A stretch of 17,095 nucleotides of DNA from positions 1 to 17,095 of the forward strand of contig JACQTM010000117.1 in NCBI GenBank assembly GCA_016210825.1. The letters are read 5' to 3'. Shown piece after piece: positions 1 to 6,627 of the stretch. This DNA comes from Hyphomicrobiales bacterium. Lineage in GTDB: Bacteria; Pseudomonadota; Alphaproteobacteria; Rhizobiales; Xanthobacteraceae. Numbering within the stretch: position 1 is the stretch's first letter; each line of letters begins with the position of its first letter. The notes under the pieces are model-generated. The model was not told where the DNA came from. It did not search any database and saw nothing but the letters and a program-made list of their open reading frames with translations. The translations under genes and the position numbers were made by a program.

Positions 1-43
1 GAGTGGGTCCGCACGACGCGCAGGGCATAGGTCGGGCGCCGCC

Positions 44-1702
44 TTGGTGGCGCGTGACGCAATCCGGACGTTTACGCCGACGGCAAGGGTTTCATCGGAG
101 GCACGAGTGATCGGCGCAGTTCGCAGCGTATTACGGTGGGGATTCGAGACGATCGAACGGCCGTTCGTGCGTCTATTCGGACCGGCCCTCAATCCGTTGG
201 CGCAGCTTGGCGCGCTCGGCTTCTTCTTCTTCTGGATCGTCGCCGTCAGCGGCATCTATCTCTTCATCTTTTTCGATACCGGAATCGAGCGCGCCTACGA
301 ATCAGTCGAATATCTCACCCACGACCATCGCTACCATGCCGGTGTCATGCGCAGCCTGCACCGCTATGCCTCCGACCTCATGGTGGTGATGGTCGCCGTG
401 CACCTGTTGCGCGAGTTCGCCTACAATCATTATCGCGGTACCCGCTGGTTCTCCTGGTTCACCGGCCTGCCGATCATCTGGCTGCTGTATGCGTCCGGCA
501 TCACCGGCTATTGGCTGGTCTGGGACAAGCTCGCGCATTTCGTGGCGCTCGTCTCCTCGGAGCTGCTCGACTGGCTGCCGATCTTCGGCGAGCCGATCGC
601 ACGAAATTTCATCTCCACCGGCACATTGACCAGCCGTTTCTTCACTCTGATGGTCTTCATGCATGTCGCGGTGCCGCTGTTCTTGTTGTTCATCATGTGG
701 GTGCACATCTTGCGCATCTCACGGCCGAAAGTGAATCCGCCGCGCGCGCTCGCGGTCATGTCGCTCATCGCCCTCGTCGCGGTATCGCTGTGGAAGCCGG
801 CGCTATCGCAGGGCCCGGCCGATCTCGCCAAGGCGCCCGTCGAAGTCGGCCTCGACTGGTTCTACCTGCCGCTCTATCCGCTCACCGACATCTGGGGAAG
901 GGGCGCAGTCTGGGCGCTGCTCGGCGCGTTCTCGCTGATGATCGGGCTGATGCCCTGGCTGCCGCCGCTGCGGCGGGCAAAACCCGTCGTGGTCGATCTC
1001 GCGCATTGCAACGGTTGCGCACGGTGCGCAGAGGATTGTCCCTATGAAGCTATCCGCATGGTACCGCGGACTGACGGAGAGCCGTTCCCTGTTGAAGCCA
1101 AGGTCAATTCCTCGCTGTGTGTCTCTTGCGGGATTTGCGTCGGCGCGTGTCCGTCGTCGTCGCCGTTCCGGCGCAGCGAGGAACTCAAGACCGGCATCGA
1201 TCTTCCCGATTATACGCTCAAGGTCTTGCGGGAAAATACCGTCAAAGCCGCCGAATCTCTGCGCGGGCCGAACCGGGTGCTGATCTTTGCCTGTGAGCAT
1301 GGCGGAGCAAGACATCTCGACGGCGTGGTCCGCATGCCCTGCGTCGCCATGGCGCCGCCGTCGCTATTCGATTTCGTCTTCAGTCGCGACCTCGCCGACG
1401 GCGTCGCCATCGCTGGATGCGCGCGAAGCGCCTGCTTTAATCGTCTCGGAGCCGAATGGACCGAGCAGCGCATCGCCGGGACGCGCGATCCATACCTGCG
1501 GGCCCGCGTACCCCGAGAGCGCATCGCAACAATCTGGACCTCCGCACTCGCCGTACGCCGGACAAGGGTGGAGATCGTAGCCTTCGCTAATAAGCTCGCA
1601 GCGCTGCCGCGGGTAAAAATGCGATCGCCGCTGCCACCGACAATCGCGTCCGAACGGCGATCGGATGAGCGCGCACTCGCCGAACTGGAGCGCGAAATAT
1701 AA
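44..1702 (+). CDS. Cytochrome b / 2x[4Fe-4S] ferredoxin / MvhD-like fusion protein
   Basis: Three modules in one 552-residue chain. Residues about 55-305 form a cytochrome b N-terminal-type membrane domain with about six helices. It carries two His pairs spaced 14 apart, H106/H120 and H207/H221, as expected for two b haems. The stretch around 270-284 (DWFYLPLYPL) resembles the PEWY quinol-site region of bc1-type cytochrome b but lacks its Pro-Glu. Residues 322-332 and 359-369 are two CxxCxxCxxxC [4Fe-4S] motifs. Residues about 410-500 resemble the MvhD/hydrogenase delta subunit, with C417, C433, C459 and C464. Positive loops at 122-135, 224-234 and 309-313 place the Fe-S part in the cytoplasm. 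Inferred role: electron transfer between a cytosolic carrier and quinone or periplasmic cytochrome; partner and direction are unknown. TTG (44) or GTG (47) would be the start, but the frame is open to the window edge, so the true start may lie further left. Confidence 0.8.
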   Translation: MVARDAIRTFTPTARVSSEARVIGAVRSVLRWGFETIERPFVRLFGPALNPLAQLGALGFFFFWIVAVSGIYLFIFFDTGIERAYESVEYLTHDHRYHAGVMRSLHRYASDLMVVMVAVHLLREFAYNHYRGTRWFSWFTGLPIIWLLYASGITGYWLVWDKLAHFVALVSSELLDWLPIFGEPIARNFISTGTLTSRFFTLMVFMHVAVPLFLLFIMWVHILRISRPKVNPPRALAVMSLIALVAVSLWKPALSQGPADLAKAPVEVGLDWFYLPLYPLTDIWGRGAVWALLGAFSLMIGLMPWLPPLRRAKPVVVDLAHCNGCARCAEDCPYEAIRMVPRTDGEPFPVEAKVNSSLCVSCGICVGACPSSSPFRRSEELKTGIDLPDYTLKVLRENTVKAAESLRGPNRVLIFACEHGGARHLDGVVRMPCVAMAPPSLFDFVFSRDLADGVAIAGCARSACFNRLGAEWTEQRIAGTRDPYLRARVPRERIATIWTSALAVRRTRVEIVAFANKLAALPRVKMRSPLPPTIASERRSDERALAELEREI

Positions 1703-2202
1703 TGCCGATGCTTCGTCTCGCTGGCCAATTCATCATTATACTTGCTCTGTTCGGTGCCGTCGCCGCATTCGCCAACTGGCCGATCTATCGGCAAACTCCG
1801 AATGGTACCGGCATCGTCATACTAAGCCTAGTTCATGGCGCGGATCGGCGCGCGGAATGCCGTCGGTTGTCGCCGGCGGAGGTTGCGAAGCTGCCACCCA
1901 ACATGCGGCGTGTGATGGAATGTCCGCGCGGCCGGCGCGCCATCTACGTTGAGCTCGATATCGGCGGACGCCATCTTTACCGCGCCAATCTACCGCCGAC
2001 CGGTATAGCCGGCGATGGACCATCGCGCATCTATGAGCGCTTCGTGTTGCCGGCGGGCGAATACGACATTGTAGTGCGAATGCGCGACACGCCGAGAACT
2101 GACGGTTTCGATCACCTGCGCGAAGGGCGCATTACGCTTGCCGTTGACCAGATGATTGCCATTGACTTCAATTCACATAGAGGCGAGTTCGTATTCCGCT
2201 GA
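1702..2202 (+). CDS. Small membrane-anchored protein of unknown function
   Basis: A 166-residue protein I cannot assign to a named family. Residues about 7-24 form one hydrophobic segment, so it is probably an N-terminally anchored protein with the rest in the periplasm, or an uncleaved signal. The soluble part has two cysteines (C53, C74) flanking a conserved-looking LPPNMRR segment. It continues with a beta-rich C-terminal half containing a PAGEYDIVVRMRD stretch that resembles an Ig-like or carboxypeptidase-regulatory-like fold; that fold guess is weak. Its ATG shares one base with the stop of the cytochrome b fusion (TAATG), so the two are almost certainly translated together. It may be a dedicated periplasmic partner or assembly factor of the fusion protein. 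That role is inferred from position only. Confidence 0.75.
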   Translation: MPMLRLAGQFIIILALFGAVAAFANWPIYRQTPNGTGIVILSLVHGADRRAECRRLSPAEVAKLPPNMRRVMECPRGRRAIYVELDIGGRHLYRANLPPTGIAGDGPSRIYERFVLPAGEYDIVVRMRDTPRTDGFDHLREGRITLAVDQMIAIDFNSHRGEFVFR

Positions 2203-2233
2203 AATCGCCGATCGGCAATATAGAGTGGGCGTC

Positions 2234-2638
2234 ATGGCACTATTGCAATGGAAAGATCAATACAGCATCGGGATCGATGCCATTGATCACGAGCATAAGG
2301 AGTTGATTGAATTGATCAATAGGCTGCACGATGAGGTGGTGGCAAAAGGCACCGCGTCGTCGATCGGCGCATTTTTCGGCGATTTGTTCAAGGGGATTAG
2401 CGCGCATTTTGCGCTTGAGGAGCGATTCATGCGCGAACGGCACTACGACCAGTTGCCGCAGCACAAGGCCGATCACGAACGCCTGCTCGATGAGATTCGC
2501 AACATCATGGACGATGTCGAGGGCAACGTTGAATGTGGCAGCGCCGAGCTATCCGCGAAGCTCGACGCTTGGTTCTTACGTCACTTCGAGACCCACGATG
2601 TGCGCCTGCACAAAAAACTTGGACTGCATCCGCACTGA
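2234..2638 (+). CDS. Bacteriohemerythrin (di-iron O2-binding protein)
   Basis: A single-domain hemerythrin of 134 residues, the usual length for bacterial forms. The di-iron ligands are all visible: H21 in IDHEHK, H58 and E62 in HFALEE, H77 and H81 in HKADH, and H117 and D122 in HFETHD. Hemerythrins bind O2 reversibly and, in some bacteria, NO. They serve in O2 storage, scavenging or delivery, and protection of sensitive enzymes. An upstream in-frame ATG (2156) would overlap the previous gene by 47 bases. I prefer ATG 2234, since the protein then begins at the canonical family start (MALLQWKDQYSIGID) and has a purine-rich GAGTGGG just before it. It lies 31 bases behind the unknown membrane protein, so it is probably in the same transcript. 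In this setting it may protect oxygen-labile Fe-S proteins (inference). Confidence 0.9.
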   Translation: MALLQWKDQYSIGIDAIDHEHKELIELINRLHDEVVAKGTASSIGAFFGDLFKGISAHFALEERFMRERHYDQLPQHKADHERLLDEIRNIMDDVEGNVECGSAELSAKLDAWFLRHFETHDVRLHKKLGLHPH

Positions 2639-2735
2639 GAAAATTGGATCCGTAAGACCAATAACGTTCGGACGGAACACAGAGATTTTGGCAAAGTTGA
2701 ACCATATGGATAACGCAGCAGAAGGACTGGACACG

Positions 2736-3122
2736 ATGATGAAAAGACTCCTGATCATGACGGTGGCATTGTCGGCATCATCCGCAGCGGCAATTGCGCA
2801 AGACCTTGCGGCCGGTGCGACCTCATTTAAGAAATGCATGCCGTGTCACGATGTCGGTGAAAAGGCAAAGAACAAGGTCGGTCCTTTACTAAACGGCCTC
2901 GATGGCCGCAAGACGGGTACGATTGAAGGTTTCAACTACTCTGGCGCCAATAAGAATTCGGGCATCGTCTGGAGCGAGGCGGCTTTCCTCGACTATATCA
3001 AGGATCCGAGGGCAAAGATTCCTGGGACGAAGATGGTGTTCGCCGGCATCAAGAACGAAACCGAGGCGAAGAATCTTTGGGCCTATCTCAAGCAATTCGG
3101 TTCTGATGGCAAAACGAAGTGA
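2736..3122 (+). CDS. Periplasmic class I cytochrome c (cytochrome c2-like)
   Basis: A 128-residue secreted monohaem cytochrome c. Residues 1-22 form a typical signal peptide with a lysine/arginine start, a hydrophobic core and AIAQ before the mature end. The haem motif is CMPCH (C34, C37, H38) and the sixth ligand is probably M100 in GTKMVFAG, as in cytochrome c2. Members shuttle electrons in the periplasm between membrane complexes and terminal reductases. An in-frame ATG at 2706 would add ten polar residues ahead of the signal peptide. ATG 2736 is preferred because it gives a normal signal sequence and has GAAGGA about ten bases upstream. The gene follows the cytochrome b fusion and hemerythrin on the same strand. 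It is a natural periplasmic partner for the b haems, but that pairing is inferred. Confidence 0.88.
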   Translation: MMKRLLIMTVALSASSAAAIAQDLAAGATSFKKCMPCHDVGEKAKNKVGPLLNGLDGRKTGTIEGFNYSGANKNSGIVWSEAAFLDYIKDPRAKIPGTKMVFAGIKNETEAKNLWAYLKQFGSDGKTK

Positions 3123-3182
3123 CCGCTCAATCTTTCAGCAGCGAGCCTTGACGTCTGGCGTTAGGGCCTGCCTGCTGCAACA

Positions 3183-3800
3183 ATGCTTGCCATGATGCAA
3201 ACGAATGCGCGCCTTGCGGCGGCCATCGAAGCAATCGATGCTGCCAATGCGCGCGACCCCAATACAATCTTGGCCGACGGCCAGCGACAGCCGGCCGAAT
3301 TAATCTATGGCCGGCGAATGAGCACCGCTCTGTCGCACATGGCCCCCGAGGTTTCCGAGCATCTACAGATCGCCGCACGCGGCCAGCATATTGAACGCTG
3401 GACGTCACCGCGGAAAAGCTATCCTGACGGGCGCGCCGGTTATCTCCATTGGCGTTCGGATTTGAAGGATTTTCATGCGCGCCGGCTTGGCGAATTAATG
3501 ACCAGTGCCGGTTATGGAACTGATGATGTTACCCGTGTTGGTGCTCTGGTTCGCAAAGAACGCCTCAAAGTCGATGCAGAGGCACAATTACTTGAAGACG
3601 TTGTATGTATCGTCTTCCTCGAACATTATCTCGATGAGTTTATGCGCAAGACGGATGAAAATAAGTTGGCGAACATTCTTGCCAAGACCTGGCGCAAGAT
3701 GTCGGCGCGCGGTCATGAGCATGCACTCAAGCTGAACTTGCCGCCGATGATTCCTCGATTGCTCGAAAATGGATTGGCACGATTGCGCACTCGCGATTGA
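3183..3800 (+). CDS. DUF4202 domain protein
   Basis: A soluble protein of 205 residues covering one DUF4202 domain from end to end. Features I associate with the family are the IEAIDAANARDPN start, the AARGQHIERWTSPRKSYPDG segment around residues 64-83, the GRAGYLHWRSDLK segment just after it, the LVRKERLK and QLLEDVVCIVFLEHY stretches in the middle, and the KTWRKMSARGHEHAL segment near the end. The spread of His, Glu and Asp residues along helices hints at a metal-binding or HD-like helical fold, but no function is established to my knowledge. There is no signal peptide or membrane segment. From memory, the family is often seen near anaerobic respiration genes in proteobacteria, which fits this position between a cytochrome c and ubiTUV. 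ATG 3183 is used; 3192 and 3195 are also possible. Confidence 0.8.
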   Translation: MLAMMQTNARLAAAIEAIDAANARDPNTILADGQRQPAELIYGRRMSTALSHMAPEVSEHLQIAARGQHIERWTSPRKSYPDGRAGYLHWRSDLKDFHARRLGELMTSAGYGTDDVTRVGALVRKERLKVDAEAQLLEDVVCIVFLEHYLDEFMRKTDENKLANILAKTWRKMSARGHEHALKLNLPPMIPRLLENGLARLRTRD

Positions 3801-3869
3801 GTGGTGCAGCGAACCCAAGCAGCCCGTGGTTGTGGCGAGAATTACAAATCCCAGCGAGGTAAAATCGTC

Positions 3870-3883
3870 TTGATGGCGATCAA
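3870..3883. promoter_or_regulatory. Perfect Fnr/FixK-type box, distal
   Basis: TTGATGGCGATCAA is an exact match to the Fnr-family palindrome TTGAT-N4-ATCAA. It lies in the 190-base gap between the DUF4202 gene and ubiT, 60 bases upstream of a second perfect box. In alphaproteobacteria such sites are bound by Fnr, FixK or AadR when oxygen is low. Its role relative to the nearer box (second activator site, separate promoter or modulation) cannot be told from sequence. Confidence 0.75.
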
Positions 3884-3929
3884 TTCTATGATTGCGTAAG
3901 ATTTTCATGCATGGCGCAGCAGTAGCGGC

Positions 3930-3943
3930 TTGATCCTGATCAA
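3930..3943. promoter_or_regulatory. Perfect Fnr/FixK-type box, proximal to ubiT
   Basis: TTGATCCTGATCAA is an exact TTGAT-N4-ATCAA palindrome. A TAAAAA hexamer at 3966-3971 lies about 30 bases downstream of its centre. This is the spacing expected of a class II Fnr-activated promoter, with the box near -41.5 and the start point near 3978. That start point would fall just ahead of ubiT. E. coli ubiUV is known to be Fnr-activated, so low-oxygen induction of ubiTUV is the natural reading. Confidence 0.8.
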
Positions 3944-3990
3944 GCGGTTATTGCGGTGAATGGGCTAAAAAGCATCAGTCATATGATCTT

Positions 3991-4557
3991 TTGGATTTTC
4001 CGTCCCTCATGGCCATTCTTTCCAAAATCCAGCATCGTGGATCGTCCGTCCATTCACTGGCATGGAATATCCCCCGTATCCTGCTCTCACCCGTGCCGCT
4101 CATATTGTTACAGCCTGTCTTTAGTCGAATAGCAGCGCATGTTGCACGATCCCGCCCCGATCTCTTCGCGCGACTCGGCCCGCATCTCAGTAAACGGTTT
4201 TTGATTGATCCGGTCGATCTGCCTTTCGTGCTTGTTTTAATACCCGATGCGGCAACGCCGCATTTGACCGCCTACCGTCGCCAGGAAAATCCGTATTACG
4301 ACGCTTGCATCGCAGGAACTTTCTTCAACTTGCTTGAGATGGTGGACGGCTCGCTCGACGGTGATGCGCTGTTTTTCACCCGCGATCTGCGCGTATCGGG
4401 GGACACTGAAGCCGTAGTGGCGCTGCGCAACGCACTCGATGATTTCGACGGCAGCGTTATCGACAATATCGTCACGTCGTTTGGGCCATTGTCCAAGCCG
4501 GTCGCGCTAGCGCTTTCTGCATTACGCACAATTAGAGCGAAAGACCGCCATGAATGA
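3991..4557 (+). CDS. ubiT: UbiT, SCP2-domain accessory factor of O2-independent ubiquinone synthesis
   Basis: A 188-residue protein with an SCP2 sterol-carrier-like domain over most of its length (about residues 35-160), as in E. coli UbiT (YhbT). UbiT binds quinone biosynthetic intermediates and is needed for ubiquinone formation without oxygen, together with UbiU and UbiV. Identification rests on the domain and on the immediate downstream ubiU and ubiV; UbiU's start overlaps UbiT's stop by eight bases. The start is uncertain: TTG 3991 gives the full open frame, while ATG 4009 (MAILSKIQ) is the first ATG. Neither has a clear ribosome-binding site. Two perfect Fnr boxes upstream point to anaerobic induction. 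SCP2 domains are weakly conserved, so without the neighbours this call would be much less secure. Confidence 0.85.
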   Translation: MDFPSLMAILSKIQHRGSSVHSLAWNIPRILLSPVPLILLQPVFSRIAAHVARSRPDLFARLGPHLSKRFLIDPVDLPFVLVLIPDAATPHLTAYRRQENPYYDACIAGTFFNLLEMVDGSLDGDALFFTRDLRVSGDTEAVVALRNALDDFDGSVIDNIVTSFGPLSKPVALALSALRTIRAKDRHE

Positions 4558-5566
4558 TGACGCCGGCTATATTCGTCCGGAACTTGTTTGCCCTGCCGGA
4601 ACGCCGGCAGGATTGCGGGCGGCGATCGATGCCGGCGCCGATGCAGTCTATTGCGGATTTCAGAACGCGACGAATGCGCGTAATTTTCCGGGCTTGAATT
4701 TTACACCCGCCGAGCTCGAACAGGCGATCGGATATGCCCATGCGCGCGGGGCGAAGGTGCTGCTTGCCGTCAATACCTTTCCATCAGCCGGCAAGTTTGA
4801 TCTTTGGCGTGAGGCGGTAGATTATGGCGCTCGGATGGGTGTCGATGCTGTCATCGTCGCTGACATAGGTGTTGCTGACTATGCGGCGCGCGCATATCCG
4901 AATCTTCGGTTGCACTTGTCGGTTCAAGCCGGTGCATCATCGCCGGAAGGGATCCGTTTTTATTGTCAAGAGTTCGGGGTTAAGCGCGTTGTGTTACCGC
5001 GAATCCTTACCGTATCCGAGATCGCCGATATCCATCGCCAGATTCCATGCGAAATCGAGGCGTTCATCTTTGGAAATATCGGGATGATGGCCGAGGGACG
5101 CTGTAGCCTGACCAATTACGTCACTGGCGTCTCGACTAATATGGATGGCGTCTGCTCACCGGCTGCGGACGTTCACTACGTAGAAGACGCCGATCGAAAT
5201 CTGACAACGCGACTTGGCGCCGTCGTGATTGATCGTGTTGCCTGCGGCGAATTCGCGGGATATCCGACGATTTGCAAAGGCCGCTACGTATGCGGCGTTA
5301 AGTCCGGGGGCTATTACGCATTCGAGGAGCCTGTCAGCCTCAACCTCTCGGCCCTTTTGCCCGACCTGATGCGCGCTGGCGTGACGGCACTGAAGATCGA
5401 AGGCCGGCAACGCAGTCGCGCCTATGTGAAATCCGTTGTTTCCGCGTTTCGCACGGCAGTGGACGGCGTATTGGCAGGCCGAGATCCGGGTTTAGCGGAT
5501 CTTCTGGCACTGACCGAGGGACACCGGCAGACTGAGGGCGCTTTCCGCAGCAAGGCATGGAGATAG
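4550..5566 (+). CDS. ubiU: UbiU, U32-family subunit of the anaerobic ubiquinone hydroxylase
   Basis: Belongs to the peptidase U32 family; 338 residues against about 331 in E. coli UbiU. With UbiV it forms a [4Fe-4S] complex that hydroxylates the ubiquinone ring without O2, with prephenate as the known oxygen donor in E. coli. The family start (ELVCPAGTPAGLRAAIDAGA) and MAEGRC, GVCSP and YPTICKGRY segments are clear. In E. coli the cluster is held by C169, C176, C193 and C232. Here C185, C202 and C242 match the last three, but the first position is Gly178 (codon GGG, 5081-5083) in FGNIGMM, where FGSLCIM would be expected. Cluster binding may be altered. The gene overlaps ubiT by 8 bases and ubiV by 10, indicating tight translational coupling. 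Confidence 0.93.
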   Translation: MNDDAGYIRPELVCPAGTPAGLRAAIDAGADAVYCGFQNATNARNFPGLNFTPAELEQAIGYAHARGAKVLLAVNTFPSAGKFDLWREAVDYGARMGVDAVIVADIGVADYAARAYPNLRLHLSVQAGASSPEGIRFYCQEFGVKRVVLPRILTVSEIADIHRQIPCEIEAFIFGNIGMMAEGRCSLTNYVTGVSTNMDGVCSPAADVHYVEDADRNLTTRLGAVVIDRVACGEFAGYPTICKGRYVCGVKSGGYYAFEEPVSLNLSALLPDLMRAGVTALKIEGRQRSRAYVKSVVSAFRTAVDGVLAGRDPGLADLLALTEGHRQTEGAFRSKAWR

Positions 5567-6489
5567 CAGTGCGCGGCAAGGTGGCCGAGATTACGTTGGG
5601 ACCGGTCTTGTTCAACTGGAATCCGGACCGATGGCGCGATTTCTATTTCCGTATCGCCGATGAAGCCCCCGTGGCGACGGTCTATCTCGGTGAGGTTATT
5701 TGTTCAAAGCGCGGCCCATTTTTTGAACCTCTCCTGGAGACAGTGGCGGAACGGTTGACCGCAGCTGGAAAAACGGTCGTCTTTTCCACGTTGGCGCAGG
5801 TCATGCTCAAGCATGACCGTAGGATGGTCGAGAGCGTCTGTGCGTCCGGGGAATCTCTGGTGGAGGTCAATGATGGCTCTGCCTTGCTTTATATGCGCGG
5901 GCGCCCCCATCACGTTGGTCCCTACATAAACGTATACAATGAAAGGACGGTTGCTTTCCTTGCCCGCGGCGGTGCGCGGAATTTCTGTTTGCCAGTAGAA
6001 ATTCCAGCGGCAGTGCTGGGCGCGTTGTGCGCGAATACGGATAGTCTCGGGGTTACATTCGAGGTCCAGGTCTTCGGCCGGGTACCATTGGCTTTGTCTG
6101 CGCGCTGCTATCATGCGCGGGCCCATAGTCGCACCAAGGATAGCTGTCAGTTCGTATGCGAGAATGACCCGGACGGCCTTGAGCTTCGCACGTTGGATGA
6201 CGGGCCATTTCTCGCGATTAATGGAATTCAGACACTATCGCACGATTATCTCAATCTCATAAGTGAGCTATCCGAATTGGAGGCGATGGGTATTTCGCGC
6301 TTTCGCCTGGCGCCGCATACCTGCGACATGGTGGCGATCGCATCGATTTTTCGCGCTGTCCTCGACCGCCACATTGATGCGAGAGAGGCCGCCGTCCGCC
6401 TCGACGCGATGCAAGTTGGGGCGCCATTCTCCAATGGCTTTTATTATGGCAAGGCCGGCGGCAGCTGGACTGAGGCTGCGATCGATTAG
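5557..6489 (+). CDS. ubiV: UbiV, U32-family partner of UbiU
   Basis: A 310-residue U32-family protein, slightly longer than E. coli UbiV (about 292) because of an N-terminal extension of about ten residues before ITLGPVLFNW. The four cluster cysteines of UbiV are all present: C49 in YLGEVICSKR, and C184, C197 and C201 in ARCYHARAHSRTKDSCQFVC. The FLAINGIQTLS segment near residue 219 is also typical. It acts with UbiU in O2-independent hydroxylation during ubiquinone synthesis in the cytoplasm. Its ATG lies inside the last codons of ubiU. GTG 5569 is an alternative start nearer the family length. It is the last gene of this + block; a 138-base gap to the TetR gene follows. Confidence 0.93.
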   Translation: MEIAVRGKVAEITLGPVLFNWNPDRWRDFYFRIADEAPVATVYLGEVICSKRGPFFEPLLETVAERLTAAGKTVVFSTLAQVMLKHDRRMVESVCASGESLVEVNDGSALLYMRGRPHHVGPYINVYNERTVAFLARGGARNFCLPVEIPAAVLGALCANTDSLGVTFEVQVFGRVPLALSARCYHARAHSRTKDSCQFVCENDPDGLELRTLDDGPFLAINGIQTLSHDYLNLISELSELEAMGISRFRLAPHTCDMVAIASIFRAVLDRHIDAREAAVRLDAMQVGAPFSNGFYYGKAGGSWTEAAID

Positions 6490-6530
6490 ATAGCGTTTAG
6501 AGCAGCGCCTCATGGACCGCGCGCTTTGCG

Positions 6531-6548
6531 AATGAATGATCGATCATT
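6531..6548. promoter_or_regulatory. Probable TetR operator upstream of the tetR gene
   Basis: AATGAATGATCGATCATT contains a perfect 14-base palindrome (AATGATCGATCATT, 6535-6548). It matches 15 of 18 positions in the minus-strand site at 10891-10908 that sits on the acyl-CoA dehydrogenase promoter. It also resembles the TGAATGA-N4-TCATTCA operator of Bacillus FadR, a TetR-family acyl-CoA sensor. It lies about 80 bases ahead of the TetR start, fitting autoregulation. Confidence 0.65.
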
Positions 6549-6627
6549 TTGGAATGGTCAGAACGCATGAAATCCTTTACGCATGATCGAGATGGCCGTG
6601 ATCACGGCTGTTGCGATGAGGCGGGTC

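Noticed and set aside
1..30. Possible C-terminal tail of an upstream gene (frame 1, nine codons ending in TAG at 28-30)
   Set aside because: Nine residues cannot be identified, and the frame of the cytochrome b fusion is also open here. It may be real but is unsupported.
2156..2233. N-terminal extension of the hemerythrin to ATG 2156
   Set aside because: It would overlap the upstream gene by 47 bases and add residues unlike any hemerythrin start; ATG 2234 gives the standard family N-terminus.
2235..2247. TGGCACTATTGCA resembling a sigma54 -24/-12 promoter
   Set aside because: The spacing between TGGCAC and TTGCA is only two bases rather than five, and it lies inside the hemerythrin start codons.
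2284..2326. Fnr-like TTGAT/ATCAA words in the hemerythrin gene
   Set aside because: They fall within codons for conserved hemerythrin residues and have no promoter context; chance matches.
2666..2678. GTTCGGACGGAAC inverted repeat ahead of the cytochrome c gene, sharing ACGTTCGG with the TetR operator
   Set aside because: It lacks the AATGA/TCATT ends of the operator and is short enough to be chance.
2331..2735. Long N-terminal extension of the cytochrome c frame
   Set aside because: It overlaps the hemerythrin gene in another frame, and the normal signal peptide begins at 2736.
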